10,221 bases of DNA from Candidatus Saccharibacteria bacterium UBA3749 (GTDB lineage: Bacteria > Patescibacteriota > Saccharimonadia > Saccharimonadales > Saccharimonadaceae), in the NCBI GenBank assembly GCA_002371235.1, contig DFGN01000019.1, forward strand, positions 1 to 10,221, given 5' to 3'. Positions 6,119 to 10,221 of this stretch are shown here, one piece after another. The notes beneath the pieces were generated by a model that was not told the DNA's origin, searched no databases, and worked only from the letters and a program-made list of their open reading frames with translations. How positions within the stretch are numbered: position 1 is the first letter of the stretch; every line of letters begins with the position of its first letter. The position numbers and the translations under genes were made by a program.

Positions 6119-6840
6119 TGGAGATTTACAGGCTTAAAGACGAGATACCAGAAGAACGAAGTGCGCCTAAAAAGTCAGGTTATCAGCTGAATCGGAGAAA
6201 TGATAATAGTTGCGGTGATACACTAAAAATCACAGGTTTAAAGCAGGGCTTAAAAAATCCGGAGCGTGTAAATGTTTATGTAAATGGTAAATTTGCTTTT
6301 TCACTTGATGTCTCTCAGGTAGTAGAACTAGGCGTGAAGGTTGGACGCGTAATTAATAAAAGCGAACTAGAGCAATTTAAGAATGAATCGGAATTTGGAA
6401 AGTTGTATCAGCGAGCGTTGGAGTGGGTACTACTCAGGTTGCGAAGCGAAAGAGAATTATATGATTACCTCAGAAAGAAAACTTATGAGAAACGGCTGAA
6501 GCAAGGATATATTGAAGATATAATCCTGAAGTTAAAAAACAAAGGCTACGTAGATGATCGCAAGTTTGCAAAATATTACGTGGAGAATCGATTTGTGAAA
6601 AAGGGAATTTCACAAAAAAGATTGAGAATGGAGTTAATGAAGAAAGGTATTTGCGCTTCGATAGTGGACGAAGTGCTAAATGGACGTAATGACGAAGATG
6701 AAATACGTAAAATTATTGCAAAGAAGCGAAACAAATATGATGACGAAAAATTGATGGCGTATTTGTGTCGGCAAGGGTTTTCATATGAATTAGTAAGAGA
6801 AGTCGCGTCAAAGGAATTAGGCGATGAGCCTTCGATGTGA
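6118..6840 (+). CDS. recX: RecA regulator RecX
   Basis: RecX binds RecA filaments and limits their extension and activity. The protein is 240 aa from the ATG at 6118, which overlaps the Nudix stop in TGATG, a classic coupled start. Residues 36-95 form a beta-rich N-terminal section (LKITGLKQGLKNPERVNVYVNGKFAFSL) common in RecX of Gram-positive and CPR bacteria. From about 96 onward are helical RecX modules: ALEWVLLRLRSERELYDYLRKK (100-121), GYVDDRKFAKYYVENRF (143-159) with SQKRLRMELMKKGI, and a third module, DDEKLMAYLCRQGFSYELVREV (208-229). The first 34 residues are a poorly conserved, charged extension. The recA-recX arrangement is common in bacteria, but here a Nudix gene lies between them. 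No terminator is visible before the convergent PRC-barrel gene 51 bases downstream. Confidence 0.93.
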   Translation: MEIYRLKDEIPEERSAPKKSGYQLNRRNDNSCGDTLKITGLKQGLKNPERVNVYVNGKFAFSLDVSQVVELGVKVGRVINKSELEQFKNESEFGKLYQRALEWVLLRLRSERELYDYLRKKTYEKRLKQGYIEDIILKLKNKGYVDDRKFAKYYVENRFVKKGISQKRLRMELMKKGICASIVDEVLNGRNDEDEIRKIIAKKRNKYDDEKLMAYLCRQGFSYELVREVASKELGDEPSM

Positions 6841-6891
6841 TGGACTTGGTTTTAGATAAGTGAACTTGGCGTTTATGTGGGGCTATGAGTA

Positions 6892-7479
6892 TTAGTTGTC
6901 GTTAGTCTTAGATGGATTATAATCTGGCTCTTTTTTGCGGAATGGGTTAACGAAGTTTGGGATGAAGTCTTCATGTTCGGCGCGAGATTTGAGGACTTTT
7001 TCTTCGTCTTTGACGATGACCTTATAGTCGGTGATTTCAACGATTTCCTTGCGCGAGATAGTGAGTTCGGGATCGATTATGGCTTTCAAGATGGGGCGTT
7101 GGACAATGATTTGCTGAATGATGAAATCTTCGGAAGTAAGAGTGTAGTCGGTGATTTTACCTAGCTTAGTGTGTTTCTTGGTTTCGACTTTGAGGCCGAT
7201 AAGATTGAAATTGAGACCTAGGATTTTGCTGATATTAACGATTTCGTCAGGGGTAGACAAATCTTCGATGCTATCTATGACCATGCCAAATTTAGAGTAT
7301 TCTCGAATAAGCTTAACGTCGAGTATGTTAGCGCTCCTAATAAGTGGTCCAGTGAGCTTAAAAGCAATAATCTTTAAGGTGTTGGGATCAATAATAGGTT
7401 CAGAAATGACGCCGATTGCGGAGCTGGTCTGCAAACTTAGAATTGGTGTGCCGATAAGATTTGAGCTAGCTATAATCAT
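6892..7479 (-). CDS. PRC-barrel domain protein, two repeats
   Basis: The protein is 195 aa. Residues 1-75 (MIIASSNLIGTPILSLQTSSAIGVISEPIIDPNTLKIIAFKL) and about 82-158 (ILGLNFNLIGLKVETKKHTKLGKITDYTLTSEDFIIQQIIV) look like two tandem PRC-barrel units: a short beta barrel with a conserved 'G.I.d..id..t..I..l' pattern. The tail from 160 on is charged and disordered-looking. PRC-barrels occur in the rRNA-processing factor RimM, in photosynthetic reaction centre subunit H and in many unassigned proteins. The neighbour truB would fit an RNA-related role, but this is inference only. The ATG at 7479 is preferred over one at 7509, because it lies 6 bases after an extended -10 and avoids overlapping truB by 23 bases. 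There is no Shine-Dalgarno, consistent with a leaderless mRNA. Confidence 0.82.
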   Translation of the reverse strand: MIIASSNLIGTPILSLQTSSAIGVISEPIIDPNTLKIIAFKLTGPLIRSANILDVKLIREYSKFGMVIDSIEDLSTPDEIVNISKILGLNFNLIGLKVETKKHTKLGKITDYTLTSEDFIIQQIIVQRPILKAIIDPELTISRKEIVEITDYKVIVKDEEKVLKSRAEHEDFIPNFVNPFRKKEPDYNPSKTNDN

Positions 7480-7485
7480 GTTTTT

Positions 7486-7494
7486 ATTATAGCA
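7486..7494 (-). promoter_or_regulatory. Extended -10 promoter of the PRC-barrel gene, overlapping the truB stop codon
   Basis: On the minus strand this reads TGC-TATAAT, a perfect extended -10. Six bases separate it from the ATG at 7479, so the predicted start is the A of the start codon. The TAA stop of truB (7487-7489) lies inside the hexamer. Confidence 0.6.
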
Positions 7495-8263
7495 TAACTG
7501 CGTTATCAATACTATAATCGCCGATTTTGGTACGACGAAGGGCGGTGAGGTAGGCGCCGGTATTTAAAGCTTTACCAATGTCTTCGGCTAGGGTGCGGAT
7601 GTAGGTACCGGAACTACAGTGAACGCGAATCTTAAGCTCTGGGTAATTGTATTCTAAGATTTTGATGTTGTAAATTTCGACATCGCGAGAAGGGATCTCG
7701 AAGTCTTGACCTTTGCGGGCAAGTTTGTAGGCACGTTCACCGTTGATTTTGATGGCGGAAAACTTAGGTGGAGTTTGGGTGATTTTACCGATAAATTTTT
7801 TAATGGTAGATTCAAGAATACTTGCTTTCGGACACGCGTCGATTTCCCCTGTCGCCACAGGGGAAATCGCGCTAATTCTCGCCTTGCCAGGCTCCGAAAT
7901 GTCCTTAATCAAGTATTCTTGAATCTGACTTTTATGATTATTGGTGGGGGACCCCCCAGCTCCGTTACCCGCCCATGAAGCATATTCCTGAATCTGACCT
8001 TCGGGGTCGCCGGTAGTAGAGGTGTGGCCGAGTTTTAGAGTTGCTTCGTAGACTTTATCGAGTTTTAAAAACTCATTGGATTTTTTGGTCATTTTGCCTG
8101 TCAAAATGATAAGAAGGCCGGTGGCAAAGGGGTCTAGGGTGCCGGCGTGGCCAACCTTGACTTTGTGGCCGAGCTCGGCTTTCAGTCTGCCGCGAATCTT
8201 AGCCACAACACCAAAGCTGGAAATGCCGGTGGGTTTATCGATTAAGATGATTTGGTCGTTCAT
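7487..8263 (-). CDS. truB: tRNA pseudouridine-55 synthase TruB, with an internal repeat-rich insertion
   Basis: TruB converts U55 of the tRNA T-loop to pseudouridine. Visible features are LIDKPTGISSFGVV (7-20), KVGHAGTLDPFATGLL with catalytic Asp44 (36-51), VYEATLKLGHTSTTGDPEG (71-89), PPKFSAIKINGERAYKLAR (165-183) and CSSGTYIRTLAEDIG (216-230). The protein ends shortly after and lacks a C-terminal PUA domain. About residues 90-152 between GDPEG and TIKKFIGKITQTPPKFSA are abnormally long. This linker is usually 25-30 residues and here is about 60. It is low in predicted structure and is encoded by nested repeats. All catalytic motifs are intact and in frame, so the enzyme is probably functional. 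The ATG at 8263 lies about 26 bases after a TATAAT and has no clear Shine-Dalgarno. It is followed by the PRC-barrel gene. Confidence 0.93.
   Translation of the reverse strand: MNDQIILIDKPTGISSFGVVAKIRGRLKAELGHKVKVGHAGTLDPFATGLLIILTGKMTKKSNEFLKLDKVYEATLKLGHTSTTGDPEGQIQEYASWAGNGAGGSPTNNHKSQIQEYLIKDISEPGKARISAISPVATGEIDACPKASILESTIKKFIGKITQTPPKFSAIKINGERAYKLARKGQDFEIPSRDVEIYNIKILEYNYPELKIRVHCSSGTYIRTLAEDIGKALNTGAYLTALRRTKIGDYSIDNAVML
7808..8000 (-). repeat. In-frame palindromic/repeat element inside truB
   Basis: AGATTCAAGAATACTTG (7808-7824) is the perfect 17-bp inverted repeat of 7910-7926. Nested inside are TTTCGGA/TCCGAAA (7826-7832 and 7893-7899) and a perfect 13-bp hairpin (7840-7852 with 7857-7869, loop CGCC), extendable by GCG/CGC across a one-base bulge. 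The right arm recurs directly as TATTCYTGAATCTGACYT at 7914-7931 and 7983-8000, with 2 mismatches, exactly 69 bases apart. A TGGGGG/CCCCCA-type G/C run lies between them (7944-7955). All of it is translated in frame within TruB (peptide QIQEY appears twice). The total length of about 190 bp matches the excess over ordinary TruB. Confidence 0.75.
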
Positions 8264-8289
8264 TTTGATACTCTATTATTATGTGTGTT

Positions 8290-8298
8290 ATTATACCA
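8290..8298 (-). promoter_or_regulatory. Extended -10 promoter of truB
   Basis: On the minus strand this reads TGG-TATAAT, a perfect extended -10. It lies 26 bases upstream of the truB ATG, giving a predicted leader of about 20 bases. That leader has no good Shine-Dalgarno (only AGAG about 8 bases before the ATG). Confidence 0.6.
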
Positions 8299-8352
8299 CG
8301 ATATTGAATGTGTTCTGATATGGTGTTGAGGTATTTTTTTGGTGGAAGCTTG

Positions 8353-8374
8353 TGCTATACTATTTTATAGTATA
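8353..8374 (+). promoter_or_regulatory. Extended -10 promoter of the 578-aa CPR gene, with overlapping palindrome
   Basis: TGC-TATACT at 8353-8361 is an extended -10. The expected start near 8368 leaves a leader of about 28 bases, with the Shine-Dalgarno GAAAGGGG at 8381-8388. The -10 is the left arm of a perfect 8-bp inverted repeat (TATACTAT at 8356-8363, loop TTT, ATAGTATA at 8367-8374), which covers the predicted start site and could be an operator. Confidence 0.5.
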
Positions 8375-8395
8375 TAGGAAGAAAGGGGTTAACTT

Positions 8396-10132
8396 ATGCC
8401 AGGAACAATGGAAGAATCGGACAGTCGAATATTGAATAATGATGTGGTTTGGAATGGTGGTGAGGTGTCGAGCGATGAAGAAAAAGAACTGGAGCATCAA
8501 AGACGGATAGGAGCCTTGGTTTTAAACTTGGTGGGCTTTGGTGGCAGAAACAAGGAAATTGTAGATTCTAGTTACAATAAAGCAAGAAGAAGCGATAAAA
8601 AATTGCTAGGTAACAATAATGAACGCAGAATCTATTCCTATCTTTCACGCTTAGAAGATCTTATCGATAGAGATGGAAACTCTTTAGAGAAACGCCTCTG
8701 GCGATTATCTATCAATAGTAAACTATTAGTTGAATATGATAATATCCCGGAATCTCACTGGGAGTCTGTGAGACAAGAGTTAAGGGATAATGGTGCTGGC
8801 TCAGTTAAGCTTACTGAATCGTTAAAGCGTGAGTATTGTGAGAAGGAACGCGAGTTGCAAAGAGAATCTCTTGAGAGATGGGCGGATTATTTAGGTGATG
8901 AGCATTCTCCGTATCCTCTCTGGTTTAAGGTTTATGCTTGGGATGGTATGACGAAAATGGGTGCATATAACAAGGATAAGAGGAAATATGAAGTTAGAAA
9001 TGAGACTACGGTCGCGCCTTATCCGGATCCGGATGCAGAAATTATAGCAGGAGTGTTTGAGGCAATTAATCGTTATTACGGTAACAGTCAACGCGAATTC
9101 TATACCAAAGAAGGTGAACGCAATATAAAAATGGAACAACTTGTTCAATCTGGTAGCTTCCGTAAGATTTACGAAGCTATTCAACAAAACATTGCGCCTA
9201 TTATTGAACCGCCAGAGACCACAGAAGGAGTTCGTGGTGAATGGATAGAATATGGTGTCGGAGATGAGGATGAAATTGCTAGAGCGGCTAATGGGACTGG
9301 TTGGTGTATTGCGGCTCCGGCGGTTGCCAAGCACTATTTGGAATGTGGTACTTATGGTGAATCTCATGACGAAAATTATGGTAATTCAGATGGCACGAAT
9401 CATTCAAAGTTTATTCTGTTTCACCTTATAGATCCGGTGTCTGATAAATTAGCTAAAAATGCTTGTGCTTCGATTAGGCTAGATCCAGATGGGAGAGTTG
9501 CAGAGATTTCTGGTTTAAGAACAGGACAAGCTCTTGATGACTCCATGGTTCCCATTGTAGAAGAAAAGGCGAAAACGCTTCCAGGTGGCGAAAAATTCTT
9601 GCTTAAGTTTGCCGATAAGAACCGTTTGATCAAACTGGACCACAAAATGAAGAATAACGAAGAGCTCACTAAAGAAGAATTGGAATTTCTCTATGAAACT
9701 GATAGGCGTATCGAAACGTTGGATACCTACAATAGTCACGACCCACGTATAACGGAATTAAGGCGGCATTATGATATAGAATATGCTTGCGATAAGGGGC
9801 TTAATGTCAATTCTCTTATTGAAAGAATGGATGGTCGTGATATTGAAGAACGTTTTGATTATCTTGTCAATCGAAAAGATATAGATGTTAATCATCTTAT
9901 TAATATGATGTTTGGTTCTGATGTCGAAAAGCATCTTAATTATTTTGCTAACCGAAAGGATGTGGATATTAACCTTCTTATTGATAAGATGTATGGTCCT
10001 GATATTGAGAAGCATTTTGATTATCTAATTGAACGGAGGGGCGTAGATATTAATACTCTTGCAAAGAGGATAAAAAAACACGGAACAAAAAAACATTTGG
10101 ATATTCTGAGAAAACGTGGTGCGAATATTTAG
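8396..10132 (+). CDS. Uncharacterised CPR protein with GTGWC domain and C-terminal 27-residue repeats
   Basis: The 578-aa product has no signal peptide or membrane segment and is probably cytoplasmic. Residues 1-165 are hydrophilic and mostly helical. About 170-460 resemble a family I recall from many Patescibacteria but cannot name. Its visible marks are PLWFKVYAWDGMTKMGAYNK (174-193), the region ending TEGVRGEWIEYG (276-287), GTGWCIAAPAVAKHYLECG (300-318), SKFILFHL, ASIRLDPDGRVAEISGLRTGQ (358-378), and TKEELEFLYETDRRI...DPRITELR (425-456). The order is conserved as I remember it, though the usual GTGWCT is GTGWCI here. Residues 466-573 are four tandem 27-residue units (consensus near RKDVDINLLIDKMYGPDIEKHFDYLIE), probably helix-turn-helix pairs forming an alpha solenoid for binding a partner. 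The start is supported by GAAAGGGG. No nearby gene suggests a function, and none is claimed. The nearest neighbours, truB and rpsO, are housekeeping genes. Confidence 0.85.
   Translation: MPGTMEESDSRILNNDVVWNGGEVSSDEEKELEHQRRIGALVLNLVGFGGRNKEIVDSSYNKARRSDKKLLGNNNERRIYSYLSRLEDLIDRDGNSLEKRLWRLSINSKLLVEYDNIPESHWESVRQELRDNGAGSVKLTESLKREYCEKERELQRESLERWADYLGDEHSPYPLWFKVYAWDGMTKMGAYNKDKRKYEVRNETTVAPYPDPDAEIIAGVFEAINRYYGNSQREFYTKEGERNIKMEQLVQSGSFRKIYEAIQQNIAPIIEPPETTEGVRGEWIEYGVGDEDEIARAANGTGWCIAAPAVAKHYLECGTYGESHDENYGNSDGTNHSKFILFHLIDPVSDKLAKNACASIRLDPDGRVAEISGLRTGQALDDSMVPIVEEKAKTLPGGEKFLLKFADKNRLIKLDHKMKNNEELTKEELEFLYETDRRIETLDTYNSHDPRITELRRHYDIEYACDKGLNVNSLIERMDGRDIEERFDYLVNRKDIDVNHLINMMFGSDVEKHLNYFANRKDVDINLLIDKMYGPDIEKHFDYLIERRGVDINTLAKRIKKHGTKKHLDILRKRGANI
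9791..10114 (+). repeat. Four 81-bp tandem repeats encoding a 27-residue helical unit
   Basis: Units lie at 9791-9871, 9872-9952, 9953-10033 and 10034-10114, and a partial fifth (RGANI) ends the protein. Units 2 and 3 are the closest (RKDIDVNHLI and RKDVDINLLI; SDVEKHLNY and PDIEKHFDY). Units 1 and 4 are more diverged. Conserved positions are (I/V)(D/N)(V/I)N..(L/I), (D/T)(I/V/K)(E/K)(K/E)(H/R)(F/L)(D/N). The pattern recalls ankyrin-type or other alpha-hairpin repeats, but the unit is shorter than 33 residues. Confidence 0.85.
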
Positions 10133-10160
10133 GTGGGGGGTTCTCAGATCGGGGGTTTTG

Positions 10161-10169
10161 TGGTATAAT
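10161..10169 (+). promoter_or_regulatory. Extended -10 promoter of rpsO, predicted leaderless
   Basis: TGG-TATAAT at 10161-10169 is a perfect extended -10 ending 6 bases before the ATG at 10176, so the predicted first transcribed base is the A of ATG. There is no Shine-Dalgarno. The spacing equals that of the PRC-barrel gene. Confidence 0.6.
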
Positions 10170-10175
10170 CATTCC

Positions 10176-10221
10176 ATGATAACAAAAGAGAATAAAGACA
10201 AGGCTATTGCCAAGGTTGCCC
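10176..10221 (+). CDS. rpsO: Ribosomal protein S15, N-terminal fragment (3' end outside window)
   Basis: Only 15 codons are visible: MITKENKDKAIAKVA. The MITKE(N/K)K start followed by a basic helix is typical of bacterial S15, the small-subunit protein that binds 16S rRNA helix 22 early in 30S assembly. Its position near truB supports the call, since truB-rpsO neighbourhood is widespread, although here truB is on the other strand and an unrelated gene intervenes. With so few residues the identification is likely but not certain. The mRNA appears leaderless, so the autoregulatory leader structure known for E. coli rpsO would be absent from a transcript starting here. Confidence 0.7.
   Translation, partial: MITKENKDKAIAKVA

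Noticed and set aside
4519..6840. Recoded UGA (as in Gracilibacteria/Absconditabacteria)
   Set aside because: RecA, the Nudix protein and RecX end sensibly at TGA, and no conserved gene has an internal TGA, so the standard bacterial code applies.
7480..7509. Upstream ATG at 7509 as the PRC-barrel start (10 extra residues, MITQLCYNKN)
   Set aside because: It would overlap the end of truB by 23 bases, the extra residues do not fit the PRC-barrel N-terminus, and the extended -10 lies between it and the ATG at 7479.
8891..9367. 158-codon minus-strand frame opposite the 578-aa gene
   Set aside because: Composition (many Ile/Phe/Thr/Arg) is that of a reverse shadow. It has no family resemblance, and the plus-strand gene has a good promoter and Shine-Dalgarno.
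9791..10114. Regular 81-bp repeats as a CRISPR array
   Set aside because: The units are contiguous, diverged and translated in frame. There is no repeat-spacer alternation and there are no cas genes.

Overview
The window looks like a chromosomal segment of a Patescibacteria (CPR) genome, most likely Candidatus Saccharibacteria (TM7). Three things point there. The first complete protein opens with a secreted-protein pattern (RPSYTLDQ...TFNSIS...GDEKNFV) that I recall from surface proteins of this group. A 578-aa protein carries the GTGWC-type domain I associate with CPR bacteria. The genes are compact, and UGA is a normal stop (recA, the Nudix gene and recX all end in TGA), so this is not the UGA-recoded Gracilibacteria/Absconditabacteria code. 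The assignment rests on recognition, not on a database search.

Layout. 1-2146 (+): the 3' end of an acidic, proline-rich, probably surface-exposed protein; a 240-bp intergenic stretch with three hairpins; a 440-aa secreted, membrane-anchored DUF11-type protein; and a bidirectional terminator. 2215-4150 (-): murB followed by folD, one base apart. 4151-4518: the divergent murB/recA intergenic region, with a minus-facing terminator-like hairpin and two possible tiny ORFs. 4519-6840 (+): recA, a Nudix hydrolase and recX, all overlapping head to tail. 6892-8263 (-): truB followed by a PRC-barrel protein. 8396-10132 (+): the uncharacterised CPR protein, ending in four 27-residue repeats. 10176 to the end (+): the start of rpsO (ribosomal protein S15).

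How the genes fit together: recA and its modulator recX form a recombination/repair operon with a Nudix enzyme between them. murB serves peptidoglycan precursor synthesis and folD serves one-carbon metabolism. truB modifies tRNA and lies near rpsO, a common bacterial association. The first two genes build the cell surface.

Most unusual: (1) truB carries an in-frame insertion of about 60 codons built from nested inverted and direct repeats, including a perfect 17-bp inverted repeat and a perfect 13-bp hairpin. It resembles in concept the Rickettsia palindromic elements that insert inside genes. murB has a second in-frame insertion of about 40 codons that is rich in small repeats and shares a 10-base motif at its edge. 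(2) murB, the PRC-barrel gene and rpsO each have a perfect extended -10 (TGnTATAAT) ending 6-7 bases before the ATG and no Shine-Dalgarno, which predicts leaderless mRNAs.
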